A DNA stretch of 64,000 nucleotides from Cryptomeria japonica (GCF_030272615.1 NC_081414.1:779068119-779132118), one strand, 5' to 3'. Positions 46,798-60,299 are shown, counted from the stretch's first letter. Made by a program: numbers and translations. The notes: generated from the sequence alone by a model not told the origin.

Positions 46798-49659
46798 CTA
46801 TCTACCCATCAAGACATGCACCATGGGATCCATGGTTGGATGCTACATATTGAAGTTTTGACTTCTCATCAATGATGTTTGTTATTATTCATTTAAGACT
46901 ATGGTACAATGAATAAGTCACAAACGATCCTCATCTATGAGAACTCAAAAAATCAATTATGTGGAATCTAGCTATGGATGGTATGGTGCATTCTGATGGA
47001 TGGATAGTAATTTCCTAATATTTCTAGTTGTGAATATCTTCTTAGGATAATTACTTAGGTGTATAAAAATTGGAGATGTCATATACCATGATTCTAGATA
47101 ATTGTTTCTATTGTAGGTGGCAATGTACTTGGCTATATATATTTGTACCTCTTCCTAAGCTAATAACTCAATCTAGTCTTTACCATTGCAAATTGTGCAA
47201 TTATTCATAATTTTAATTTATTTGATTGATATTCTTGGTTTACACATTTTACATCATCTTTTCATAATAGGGTGATTTGTATCTTTGGTGATGACCAAGA
47301 TACAAGATTCTTTTATTGTAGCCATCTCAATATCTCCTTGTGGTGACACTTTCTTAGTGTAGGTCTATTTCTTCCTGAATTATATTGGATTCCCTTTAAA
47401 GAGATTAATTATGCTTCTTGAAATTTCAAAATATCTCTCTCTCTGTTCAACACTATGATTTCCCCCTTCCCTATCAATGGCACTACACACCTTGCAATTA
47501 CATCTTTAAAATATACATGATATCATTTCACAAAAAAATTGTAATCTCCTTTAACGTTGGATTAAATCTTTTTTATTATTATTATAGATCCTCCTTTTAC
47601 AACAAATGGAAAGTTTCAAGACAACTATAATATTCTTCAAATAGTTGGGAATTTTATTTAGAAACTAGTGGTTGTAATCATTGTTTTCTCCATTACATTA
47701 ATCATTTTTTTCTTAAGAATATGTCCTCCTTTAAGGAATTTTTTTTCGTGATATCTTTAAGCTCATTTTGGTAACCCTAGACCTTACTTTGATACCACTA
47801 TGTTAATTTAAAACTAGATAATCATTATACATTGTTACAAAAAAACACATAAAAACCTTTTTAAATTCAATTTAGATGAATGTATTACATGTTGATGCCT
47901 CAATATAGATCTATTTGATTACACTAATTCATCTTCTCCTTAATTAAAAATTATGCTTCGAACAAAATCAGGATGATTATCATAGAGATAATGGAAATTA
48001 ACAATACAAAATAAGTTGGACAATTGTTTCAATAGCATTAGCATGGACAAATCATGACATCTAATTTAAGAATCATAAATTAAGAATCTTAAAATAACCA
48101 CTAGACATGCATTGTGCAAGTTTCATGCACATCACATATCATCAAAAAACATAACACTATCTAATGTAGAATTGACCAAATATGCTTTCATCAATGTCCA
48201 AAACTAGTCTTCTAACTACTATAGTATGATGCAACTTATGATATGGTGATAACAATTGTTGAAGCTAGATGTACCATTGTAAATTGAATTTTTATGATGT
48301 TTTTTAATGATAAATTATAATAAAATTATTCCTTATACAACTTTCAATCCCATTCAAACATTTAAATAATCATAATTTATAATTACAAATCAATTATAAT
48401 TGCAATCAAATTTTTTAATTAAAACTATTTATATCCATCCTTTGAATATTTCTTAACACTTTCTCACCATCATTTGGGCAATCTTATAATTTCGCAAAGT
48501 TAAAGATCTTTAAGAATAAACACATTGGAATGCCCCTAAACTAGTATACTTGTCAAGTTACATAAAAAATAATTGAGATTTAACCATTTTACATTAATTA
48601 TCATGTTTATAAGATTATTGACTTGACTCAAATAAATATGCAATGGTGTTTTTAGTCACTTCACAATGTCAATTTATTTGTCAAACTACATTAGAAGTCT
48701 AATTTTCTTCCATTGAAATTTAATCTTTTTACATAGATTATCATACATTTATATCACTATTGAATGGACCTTGATAAACTTGCAAGACTGGAAGGAATTG
48801 ATCTTAATTGCAAAGCACTTGTAACTATAACTAGCATACTTATATTTAAAAAATATATGTAAAATATGCTAAGAGATATCATATAATAGAAGAGAATCAT
48901 CTTAAAATAAATGTTCTTCTAAAATACTAAACACCAAGAGTACAAATCCATTAAAGTCCTGCATGCATAAAGTTGTGAATCTAGTTGGAGACAAGTGGCG
49001 AGGGTTCTATTTTATTTGGAGTAATTAACTAACACCTCCACAAAAGCTGAAACGTGGCATATTTCATGCATTTACCCGTCATTTGCATGTCAAGTTGTTT
49101 CAAAAATGAATTTTTGTTTACCGACATTTTGATGTCATTGTAGATGGCTCTGAACATAACTCGACATAATTACAATTGATGACTTTGAATTGACAATTAG
49201 GTAAAATTACCCAGTGCCTCCCATGTGTAGGAAAAATGCTTGAGTAGTGTCTTTACGCTACCATATTCGAGTATTGATAGGTTGCCCACTTAGAATTTTC
49301 AACCTTTTTTAATTAGAAAAGTAAAATAAAAATGCTACAATGACTTTCTCTGTCTCATTAATCCACAATCTTTCAAAATTCCCATTAATCATGCATTTCG
49401 ACTTTCAGAGTAGATGGATATTTTGAAATCATCAATTTCTGCATCTAATCCCATTCATTTTCTCTCATTTGGTTAGTACTCAAATTGACTATTTGAATAA
49501 TTTGCAATGATAACTTTCAATATCCAGAAAAAAAATTCAGCGTTTCTTCGTTCATCATATTGCTCAAAGTGGGGCTATGGTTCTTGGATTGCGAAACCAA
49601 TCAAGTACAACAAACAAATGTGGAATTCTTTTCTGGATATGGAAAGTTCCCATACAAAT

Positions 49660-51583
49660 GATTCAAATCTTTTAGTTGTTCAAATCTTTATATTTTTTCA
49701 ATTTTTATATCCAAACAATATATGCGTGTATGGTCAATCCAATCCAATTGAGTAGTGTCAAATTTGTACAAATAAAAATTTTGAGCATCTTGAGAGTACC
49801 TTGGAGGTACTTATGTAGTGGTTTCTTTGACTCTCATCCTTCCTAATACAATGTGGATTTAGTGGATTATTCCTCAGTTTCAGCTTCTACATTTTGAGTT
49901 TGGAATAATTCATTAGGAGTGTTTTTCCCAATAGGTTTTCTTCTTTCCTCTTTGTAATTGAATCCTTGATCTGACTTACTTACCAAGACCAAATCTCTTT
50001 TTGTATTCAGGTAGCTACAATTATGGGGGATGTTAGTGTAGAATATTCCTCCTAGATAATTTTGTGGAAACAACTATCTACCAATCAAGATGCACCATGA
50101 GATCCATGGTTGGATGCTACATATTGAATTTTTGACTTCTCATCAATGATGTTTGTTATTATTCATTTAAGACTATGGTACAGTGAATAAGCCACAAACG
50201 ATCCTCATCTATGAGAACTCAAAAATTCAATTATGTAGAATCTAGCTATAGATGGTATGGTGCATTTTGATGGATGGATAGTCATTTCGTAATTTTTCTA
50301 GTTTTGAATATCTTCTTAGGATAATTACCTAGGTGTATAAAAATTGGACATGCCATATACCATGATTCTAGATAATTGTTTCTATTTTAGGTGGCAATGT
50401 ACTTGGCTATATATATTTGTACCTCTTCCTAAGCTAATAACTCAATCTAGTCTTTACCATTGCAAATTGTGCAATTATTCATAATTTTAATTTATTTGAT
50501 TGATATTCTTGGTTTACACATTTTGCATCATCTTTTCATAATAGGGTGATTTGTATCTTTGGTGATGACCAAGATACAAGATTATTTTATTGTAGCTATC
50601 TCAATATCTTCTTGTGGTGACACTTTCTTAGTGTAGGTCTATTTCTTCCTTAATTATATTGGATTCCCTTTAAAGAGATTAATTATGCTTCTTGAAATTT
50701 CAAAATATATTTCTGTTTGTTCAACACTATGATTTCCTCCTTCCCTATCAATGGCACTACACACCTTGCAACTACATCTTTGAAAAATGCATGATATCAT
50801 TTCACAAAAAAATTGTAATCTCGTTTAATGTTGGACTACATCTTTTTTATTATTCTTATAGATCCTCCTTTGACAACAAATGGAAAGTTTCAAGACAACT
50901 ATAATATTCTTCAAATAGTTGGGAATTTTATTTAGAAACTAGTGGTTGTAATCATTGTTTTCTCCTTTACATTAATCATTTTTTTCTTAAGAATATGTCC
51001 TCCTTTAAGGAATTGTATTTTGTGATCTCTTTAACCTTATTTTGGTAACCCTAGATCTTACTTTGATACCATTATGTTAATTTAAAACTAGATAATCATT
51101 ATAGGTTGTTACAAAAAAACACATAAAAACCTTTTTTAATTCAATTTAGACGAATGTATTACATCTTGATGCCTCAATATAGATCTATTTGATTACACTA
51201 ATTCATCTTCTCCTTAATTAAAAATTATGCTTTGAACAAAATTAGGATGATTATCATAGAGATAATGGCAATTAACAATAGAAAATAAGTTGGACAATTT
51301 TTTCAATAGCATTAACATGGACAAATCATGACATCTAATTTAAGAATCATAAATTAAGAATCTTAAAATAACCACTAGACATGCATTGTGCAAGTTTCAT
51401 GCACATCACATATCATCACAAAAAAATAGCACCATCTAATGTAGAATTGACCAAATATGCTTTCATCAATGTCCAAAACTAGTCTCGTAACTACTATAGT
51501 ATGATGCAACTTATGATATGGTGATAACAATTGTTGAAGTTGGATGTACCATTGTAAATTGCATTTTTATGATGTTTTTTAAT
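49660..51583. repeat. Segmental duplication, copy B, first part
   Basis: Parallel to 46328-48308 of copy A. It ends abruptly at ...GTTTTTTAAT, where the 6.85-kb insertion begins. Confidence 0.9.
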
Positions 51584-51775
51584 TAGTTCTATACATAGGA
51601 CCAGCAATGATAAAAACAAATGCAATAGCGGCAATGATGGTGAGTGCAGTTAGCCACAAACTGTCGAGCCATAGAATTGTAGGGTGGTAATCGATCTTCT
51701 CTCGGAGAAGGGAGACCCCCTTATTAGTCCCTGCCTTAAGCAGGGAACTAATGTTTTCATGTAACTAAATTAGTT
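51584..51775 (-). other. Organelle-like fragment with hairpins and a membrane-protein-like frame
   Basis: On the minus strand a frame reads DYHPTILWLDSLWLTAL followed by TIIAAIAFVFIIAGPMY, a hydrophobic membrane-type segment. Beside it are near-perfect hairpins: TTAGTCCCTGC/GCAGGGAACTAA (about 51725-51749) and CTTCTC/GAGAAG. The richer GC content and hairpins suggest plastid or mitochondrial DNA. I could not match the frame to a named organelle gene. Confidence 0.4.
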
Positions 51776-53959
51776 TGTCAAATGAAATCAAAAATATTTA
51801 ATTCTAAAGTTTTAAGTATGATTCTTTTGATTTTTTTTATTTTTCAAATTATTTTAATTTTTTCCTAAAAACATTATTGGCTGATAGAATTTTCCTGGGG
51901 GCTTAAATAAATTTTCAATAACAAAAAATATAGAAATTAGTTGGCACTGTGCTTACCGCAAGTGCTCTGTACAATTTCATTAATGCTATTTACTTATTTC
52001 TTAAATGCGCTGTACATTTCATTAATTTTTTAGATTAAAAACAAAGTAAATTTCATTAAAGGCTATTGAATCCAGAATTTAGTTGACGAAAATACTCTGG
52101 CTGCGTTCACATCGAATAGTTACTGAGGTTCATTGCTTCTACAATTTTGTTGCATTCTCATTTGGCAGGGGTGAAAGATTTAAGGAAGCAGAACATTTTA
52201 TTTGCGAAAAGTTTCGTAAGAAGACTGCATAAATCCAGGTATGATTTGTCAGCAATTCTTAGTTGCAGAAAGCTACCATTATTTCTCCATTATTTCTCTA
52301 TTTTTGTTAGTAAAAAATTTCATTATTTGTTTTTTAATTAAAACCCCTATTTTTTTATTGCTCAACTTCATTGTTATTACTAATGTGGGTATTTTCCAGA
52401 ATCGTTGATTATTGCCTGAGACTTTCATTCATTTATTTGTTCACTGACAGGGGTTTTAGAGAACAGTATCCAGACTTTTTTGCAAGAGCTTTGTTTACTG
52501 TGACTTAATTTGAAGAATTTTCATTTCAAGAATTTTGGCTCTATGGCCAATGCATAGGCTAAGGCTACTGATATCCTTCTGCACAGACACTTTGTCCTGC
52601 ATGTCGTCCTTGTGTTGAGAAAAATTCTCCTTACAAAATCATAGATTTATCGCTGGAAACGAAGCAGAAGAGGGGTAGCAACAGGCAACACCAAGGAAGA
52701 TTCTATCAAAGAGTACAAATCAAATTGCCAGAAAATATTACCATTTTTCTTTTCACAGTTAGCGTCTTCTGTTCTTTTTTTGTGCTTCAACAAAACTTAT
52801 TTGTATACCCAATCAAAATGTTAGTGCAGAATATTTTTTTGTTTCAAAATGGATTTATTGATGTTCTTTAAATTATAATCAATTTTGGGTAAGGGTTTTA
52901 AACTCAAATAGATAGGAAAGTAAGTTAGGGAATTTGTAACCTTGCACATTTTCCTTCTATATACGACGCATGGAGGATGCATGTGCTCACATTTTATCAC
53001 ATCTATTCACAGTTCCTGGTGTATATCTGCAAGCAACTAGGGTTTTAGTATACTCACAGCCGACAAAGAAGCAACATTTGTGATTGTAATGGCATGACAG
53101 CAACAGACATCCATGCTCATGCAGGTATTTTTTTTCTCAAATCTTTTTTGTTATTCTGAAAAACATGAGACTGCCCTAAAATCCTCCCCTGCTCAATATT
53201 CTACTTTTAATGGTCAGATGTGGAAATTTAAAGCATTCTTAGCTTTTAACTGTGGTTTTAGGAAAAGCAGTAGCAGAGGGTCAAATAGAAATGTCTTAGC
53301 ATTTTCTCATTTCTTCAGTGATGCTTTGTGTTCTTGGTTTTGCCTACATAGTTTTGGTTTAATAATATCTCTATCTTTTTTCCCTATTTCATCACGATCC
53401 TTTGAATTTAATGGACATTGAATGTCTTTTGAACTTTTTATTTAATTTTTGTTATGTTCTATTTTTCAGGGGTGATTGATTCTGGTTGCCCCATCGAAAC
53501 TTAGGAGCCAAATGCATAAACAGAATCGAACAGAACAATGTATTTGTATTGCTGCTACTTTGTAGAGAAATGCCCTAGAAAATTCTGCAACTTCACTTTT
53601 GTAGAAAATAATTCTAAAATAGGGCATCAATTAAATGTCCCTAGTGGTCCAAAAAACTGTTAAAATGTCTTCGTTGGCATTCCAAAATTCAAATCCCAAA
53701 AGCAAATATCAAACAAAGACACATTACACCCACAAATGCAGAGTTTATTCTCAAATTCTGAATTTATTGCTTGTCATCTATTATTTGGAAAAATCATGTA
53801 TTTCCCAAGTTTAAATGACGTCTACCAGAATTGACGAATTTGACAAAAGCAAAATGATAAAATCAGGAAGAGGTGGCTACATGCTATCAAATGAGGTCAG
53901 CCAAATGAATTATCTTCCCAAAATTTCACTACCTTGACAAAATCTCACTGGCTGGTTTG
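51776..53959. other. AT-rich interior of the insertion, possible exon-like scraps
   Basis: No convincing gene. A 68-base stretch at about 52169-52237 is flanked by TTTGGCAG and CCAG/GTATGA, and similar acceptor-like edges occur at about 52450 and 53470. They could be fragments of a captured intron-bearing gene, but the evidence is weak. Confidence 0.3.
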
Positions 53960-54231
53960 CAAATAGGCAGGAGCATTGCAACAGCCTCAGCCAAAGTTGC
54001 ACCCTCTTCATCAAGCCTCTTCTCTTATTCCTTTCTCTTTTGTTTTTTCTGCTCCAGTTCTATCCTGATCGCAGTTGAATTTGCAACAGCCTTATCAAGA
54101 CGCCGTTTCTTTTTTTCTTCTTGCTTTTGTTTGTCTCTTTCTTCCTTAGCCTGCTTCTTCTTTTCCTTCTTCGATGGCAAACCACTTGATGCAGAAGGGC
54201 TTTGCCCTATTCGGGTCAAATTGTAGAACAT
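53960..54231 (-). pseudogene. Lysine-rich gene exon remnant
   Basis: Minus strand: GLPSKKEKKKQAKEERDKQK, then KKRRLDKAVANSTAIRIELE and, after an in-frame stop at about 54025, EKRLDEEGATLAEAVA. The stop fits a CAA-to-TAA change. The pattern (long Lys/Glu helix ending RLDEEGAxxAEAVA) is one I associate with a conserved plant nuclear protein of unknown function, but I cannot name it. Only one exon-sized piece is present. It lies inside the 6.85-kb insertion. Confidence 0.5.
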
Positions 54232-55653
54232 TTACAAATGAAATAATGTAGTCTAAAGACACTCAGACAATGCAACTAGGAAAGATTCTAACAACAGAAA
54301 TACGCTTGAACTTTTTTAATTTAATCTTTATGTAATTACATGCGTTAAAAAGAATATCTGCTTGTTGTAAACTACTTACTGCTTGTATCCAGCATGTTCA
54401 GCTGATAACTTTTGAAGTTTCTAAACACCCTATAAGTTAGCTAAATGCATGTGGATCTTTAACAACCAGACCCTGTTGCACTCTCTATAAAAGTGACTAT
54501 TTCAGACGGTTTTTGTCCTCAAGAACTTGCTGTAGAAATATCTATGGGTTTTTGATCCAAGTGCCAAGGTCTGGTAGCAGCATCATTTTCAAAATGAAGT
54601 TTTCGTTTATAATTTTCAATGGTATGCTCTCGCTCCCTTGGTGCTTCTTATATTTTCTTTATCTATGATTTCCACAACCATATGTAATTAATCTATAATT
54701 AGTGCACCTAACAAGCAAATAACTTTCTAAACTATCCAATGGAGGATAGCAAATTTTAGCAGCTTCTATATACTCTGAAAATTACAGCAACAACTAGTTA
54801 TCAAAAAGAACACAACAAATAATTTTCCTGTTTATTGAAAGTTACAGATTCAGAACATTTGTCATGAAAATGGAACCTTATCAACACATTAGCTCACAAC
54901 ATAGAGCCTGACAACAACACAACAAAAAAAAAGTAAAATTAAAACCTCTCAACTTCTCAACTACTAGCATGGACACTAATTTGGAAGTCATTCCAAATTC
55001 AAGTGTCTGCCTAGTTGCTCTACACTGATTTTCTTTAGATTCTTTTCTCATCACCCAAACAGGGTATTGATCTTAAAATATTTTTTCTTCTATTGATCTT
55101 AAAAGATTTTTTCTTTCAATTTTTGGTTTTCTTCCTTTATTTCTAGTCTGATTTCTTTATGCTGGGCACAACCAGTTCAACTTGCATTTCCACTTAGTTT
55201 TATAACTCAAGGAGTTTGTATTTCCTATTCTTACGGTTAACTATTATTCTGAAAATGAAAATAAATCTAATGATGTTCATGTGGAACATCACATATCTTC
55301 AGACTTATTTCCACACAGTTTTATTAGCTCCACCAAATGTGTAAATTCCCCACTGACATATTTTGCAAGATAGACACTTTTTAATTTTTGATTGTCTTTC
55401 TCTTCACTGTTCGTATTTACTTGCTTGGCTTGGCATTTAGTTGCATACTCATGCATTCTATATCAGCATGTTTTACTGTCTTCTGTGCAAGCATTCTATC
55501 AATAGAGACTTTTGAATTCATTGTATCACAATCTTTGTATGCTTTCTTTATACTTGAAGAGTCTACATTTGCACATTTCATTTGCTAATTAACATCTTAA
55601 TTTTGTTAATTTTGCAGGTTCCCAAATGAGAAATTAAAAACAATCAAAAGCTC

Positions 55654-57807
55654 CAAAGCAACACTTATTTTGTTTTTTAAATAACTAGTTAATTATCTTT
55701 CGCTACAAACATTCAATAATATGCTTAGTTTTTGTAAATATAAATCTTATGCACTCTCTACTTGTATAATAGTTTTGAAGACAAGTTCTTACAATACCAC
55801 AACACGTTATCTTTTTCGCACTCAATATCAGCTATTAACTATTTTCAAAATCATATTATATGAATAAAAAAAGTTTTACTATCTCACTTATCTTTGTATG
55901 TTTTTTGCCTCGAAAACTGAGTCAAAATTTATTCTATAGTTTCCTATAGTTAACAGTAATTTATTTATTAAAATCAATTTCCTCTATCTTTTTAGATTTT
56001 TCCGATTGGCAGGTGTATATTTTCCTGGGTATTTTTTGTTTTATCTTCAAAATAAAAAAAATGACAAATCAAATGTGAGCAGAAAAAAATTGAGATGGTT
56101 TTCTAATGTCTTGTGCAAAAATATTTATCATCTACATCGCCGATTTCAAAAACATTGATATCTAGCGAAATCTCTTGTGAAATGCATATTATTAAATCCA
56201 AAGTACTGTGATAAATGCAAACTAACGTGAGTGTAAATATTAGAACAACTCATTGTCATTTAATGCATATCTTATCATATCTGGTCTCATTGAATGCAGT
56301 TTTAATGCATATTTTCTGCGATTGCATATTGTTCTGCTTGTTGATTATTTATGTTCAGAGCAACAATATTAGTATCTTCAGAGCCATTCAAAAGCAGTTT
56401 CAATAACAGTTTAAGTGAGATCAAAAAAACTGGTTAGTTTATTTTCTCTTTATGTCTAAAAGAAAAATTATTTCTTGCTTGTTTAATTGTACTAATTACT
56501 TTGCCTTACTTTTTAAAAAATATTTTTGTAAGCCCGAGCTACTGAATTGGAAAAATCCCCAAATGGACACTGGTTTTGTTTGTGTGTTTTTTTTCACTAT
56601 TTGTTCAACAAACTTGAAATTGTTAATGCATTGTGATAGACGAGAACAAAATAAATAATTTTATTGTCATACTGAGAAACTTATTGTGGTTTCTCTTACT
56701 ATTTGTTCCTATTGTAATGTATCTGAGTCCAGTCGGAAAATAGTTGCAGATTGGCACATCATCTAGGACAACCTTTTTTTATTTCTCTGTAAAATTTTAC
56801 TTCCTGTTTGACCTCACTGTACGGGGTCAAAATTTTCAGGTATGTACGCTATATTTCCTGCTCCTCTCTGTCAATTGCATTGGAGTGTAGGAGAAAATTC
56901 TAGTCTCTGTTTTACTAATTCGTAAACATCAATACCAGTTCTGTCTATTGGCATCTGGTTTGACACCTCTTGGGGTTTCATTGCACTTATAGTGGCAAGA
57001 TTTATTTATTTATTTTTCCTTGGCTATGCTTTTTTAGTTTGAAAGCTCTCATTGATATTCATGAGGGTTATGAAATCAATTGCGTTCAAGCATAGAATAA
57101 AATGCTAACAATCTTATGTCGTAAAATGCAAGTAGTTTTATTAGATTAGCTGAAATTGTAAATTCTGTGTCCTCCTTCAATTATTTATCTGGGAGTGTAG
57201 CGAATTTAATTTTTGGGATTCGAGGGATAGAATAAACCAATTCACAATTTGTTTCAAAGAGCATAGATTGAGAACAAAACATCTGATAATTGGAGAAATT
57301 CAGCATACTTGCATCCAGAAACCCTTCTTTCCACTTCTCCATTTAATTTTCCCTTTCATACCAAGATGTGCTTTACAGTATGTTTCTAGAAGTGTCTTGC
57401 AAGGTATAAAATCTCATGCAAAGAACCCTTTTGACAGCTGTTGTCTTTCAACTCACTTGTCAGCAGTCTTTTTCATACACATAGTTTTCCGAGGACCTGC
57501 CACAAAAGAGAACAAAAAGGCTCCCCCAAAACAGGGACCAGAGAGAGCGGAGAAAAATCCTGAAGCCACTAAAATAGTTGTATACAACATATTCCTATAA
57601 TATTCAAAGCAACACTTATCTTATTTTGTTTTGTAAATAACTAGTTAATTATCTTTAGCTAGAAACATTCAATAATATGCTTGGTTTTTGTAAATATAAA
57701 TCTTCTGCACTGTCTACTTGTATAACAGTTTTGAAGACGAGTTCTTAGAACACTACAACACATTATCTTTTTCGCATTCAATATCAGTTGTTAACTATTT
57801 TCAAAAT
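55654..57807. repeat. About 200-bp direct repeat, two copies 1.95 kb apart
   Basis: 55654-55851 and 57605-57807 share CAAAGCAACACTTAT, AATAACTAGTTAATTATCTTT, AACATTCAATAATATGCTT and on to TTAACTATTTTCAAAAT, with about 10% differences. The interval between them is AT-rich with no coding signal. They could be the LTRs of a small non-autonomous element or a simple duplication. Confidence 0.7.
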
Positions 57808-57849
57808 TACTTAATTGTTCTCAACACTTCAATGCATTGCTAGCATGTT

Positions 57850-58436
57850 TTTAGCTAAAGGCAGGGACTCATGCTGTCTCACAGCTCTTGTTTATTATCC
57901 ATCCATGTGGATCACTCGGCCGGCAAGTGATATACCATATACGACCCTACTCGACGAATGATTGATACGATACGAATCTCATCTCAACTACTCTACTCTT
58001 CGAGTGATATCTTATATATGCCCTATAGACCTATGTGGCTCTGAACCAACCGAATCAACTGCTTCATCGACATAACCGATACCGACGGGTTTCCGGAAAA
58101 CTAAAATCTTTTCGACTTAGCTTGGAAACAAAAATACCGACGGCTCCAAGGAAAGAGAAAAAAGAAGGCGCCCTGCCTGGGGAGATAATACCTTCCTTAT
58201 GTGGATGCCTTTCAGAAAGAGAATAAGGCCAGGCCGAATCATGATTCGGAACCGCCACTCAATGAGGAATCTTGAGTGTCTCGGATCGAGCAGAGGTAGC
58301 GGGCTTAATCTTCCCTCCCCCCCGATTGACTGCTTGCTACTCCTCCATCCATGGGGCGCTCTATATGGGGATCCGAAGGACCCTCGCCATATTTCATAGT
58401 TCGCAAGCACCCATATGGATCTAGCTGCCCCTCCTT
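57850..58436. other. Organelle-like (probably mitochondrial) DNA fragment
   Basis: Composition changes sharply: higher GC, words such as CTCGGCCGGCAAGTG, CCGACGGGTTTCCGG and GGCGCCCTGCCTGGGG, and several overlapping open frames on both strands with no codon preference. This is typical of plant mitochondrial intergenic or intron DNA. It ends at the duplication junction. No gene is identified. Confidence 0.45.
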
Positions 58437-60020
58437 TAATAAAATTATTCCTTATACAACTTGCAATCCCATTCAAACACTTAAATAGTCACAATTAATA
58501 ATTACAAATCAATTATAATTGGAATCTAATTTTTTAATTAAAACTATTTATATCCATCCTTTGAATATTTCTTAACACTTGCTCACCATCATTTGGGCAA
58601 TCTTATAATTTCGCAAAGTTAAAGATCTTTAAGAATAAACACACTGGAATGTCCCTAAACTAGTATACTTGTCAAGTTACATAAAAAATAATTGAGATTT
58701 AACCATTTTACATAAATTATCATGTTTATAAGATTATTGACTTGACTCAAATAAATATGCAATGGTGTTTTTAGTCACTTCACAATGTCAATTTATTTGT
58801 CAAATTACATTAGAACTGTAATTTTCTTCCATTGAAATTTAATCATTTTACATAGATTATCATACATTTATATCACTATTGAATGGGCCTTGATAAACTT
58901 GCAAGACTGGAAGGAATTGATCTTAATTGCAAAGCACTTGTAACTATAACTAGCATATTTATATTTTAAAAATATATGTAAAATATGCTAAGAGATATCA
59001 TATAATAGAAGAGAATCATCTTAAAATAAATGTTCTTCTAAAATACTAAACACCAAGAATACAAATCCATTAAAGTCCTGCATGCATAAAGTTGTGAATC
59101 TAGTTGGAGACAAGTGGCGAGGGTTCTATTTTATTTGGAGTAATTAACTAACACCTCCACAAAAGCTGAAACGTGGCATATTTCATGCATTTACCCGTCA
59201 TTTACATGTCAAGTTGTTTCAAAAATGAATTTTTGTTTACGAACGTTTTGATGTCATTGTAGATGGCTCTGAACATAACTCGACATAATTACAATTGATG
59301 ACTTTGAATTGACAATTAGGTAAAATTACCCAGTGCCTCCTATGTGTAGGAAAAATGCTTGAGTAGTGTCTGCACGCTACCATATTCGAGTATTGATAGG
59401 TTGCCCACTTAGAATTTTCAACTTTTTTTAATTAGAAAAGTAAAATAAAAATGCTACAATGACTTTCTCTGTCTCATTAATCCACGATCTTTCAAAATTC
59501 AGCGTTTCTTCGTTCATCATATTGCTCAAAGTGGGGCTGTGGTTCTTGGATTGCGAAACCCATCGAGTTCAACAAACAAACGCTGAAATTATTTTCTGGA
59601 TATTGAAAGTTCCCATACAAATGATTCAAATTGTCAGTGTGACTGCTAACCAAATGACTGAAAATCAAGGCTGCACACTTTAATGACTTTGACTTTGTGC
59701 AAATTCGTGGATCCCACTGTTATTCTGTTGTTCCCTTTCTTCTCTATTGGCGCCTCGTTCTCTTCTCTTTCTGCAGTCACTGTCATTGAGGCACAAAGCT
59801 TTGAACTTATTAATTCTTTTAAGCCTTACGCCTTACTACCTATTACGTAATAATTAATAACTGTTTAATTAATATCATTAATATTAAATAAATTATATAT
59901 TAAATATAATTTAAACTAACATGTCTTATCTTTATAAGAATACAGGTAAAGTATGACGAAAAATATCATATTTGTTTGTTATTTCATTTAAATTTATTAT
60001 ATTATTATATTCTAATCAAT
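58437..60020. repeat. Segmental duplication, copy B, second part
   Basis: Continues the copy A alignment from 48318 (TAATAAAATTATTCC). At about 59490 it lacks about 150 bases found in copy A, the join being AAATTC. From about 59600 to 60020 it instead matches copy C at the window end. Confidence 0.88.
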
Positions 60021-60299
60021 ATTATATTCTTCTTCTTCTTATTATTATTATTATATTCTAATTAATACTAGTATTTACAGCTTATGTGCAATGGGTATGC
60101 TAAAGAGAAGTGGAAGATAAATTAAAGAAAATTTTGGTCTATTTTTTGCATATATTTGTATAACAAATGTTTCAATGGAGAAGTAATAGCTTCAAATCAA
60201 CTATGCATCTACTTACAATGACCCAAATATGATTGAAGAAAAACCTTTGAATTAGGAAGACAATTAGGCTTCATTACCAATAGGCCCATATCACATTTG

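Larger units (their letters stand above)
46328..49640. repeat. Segmental tandem duplication, copy A
   Basis: Copy A matches 49660-51583 and then 58437-59600 (copy B) in the same orientation, offset 3,276 bases in the first part. Differences are scattered base changes and small indels. Copy A has a 78-bp internal duplication near 46401 and about 150 extra bases at 49382-49532 flanked by AAATTC. No gene is evident. A 68-codon minus-strand frame (46591-46797) recurs in copy B at 49867-50073 with few changes. Confidence 0.9.
51584..58436. other. 6.85-kb insertion splitting copy B
   Basis: Copy A runs without a break where copy B is interrupted. Both junctions have TTTAAT (51578-51583, 58435-58440), and nine bases present in copy A (48309-48317) are missing. 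The first 190 and last 590 bases differ in composition from the rest and look organelle-derived; the middle is AT-rich nuclear-type sequence with a gene scrap and a direct repeat. I see no terminal repeats of a known transposon. Confidence 0.75.

Noticed and set aside
51584-58436. Helitron
   Set aside because: No TC start, no CTRR end with a terminal hairpin, and the target bases are partly lost.
58064-58476. Minus-strand frames of 64 and 119 codons in the organelle-like piece
   Set aside because: Several frames are open at once in GC-richer DNA; no recognised motif or codon preference.
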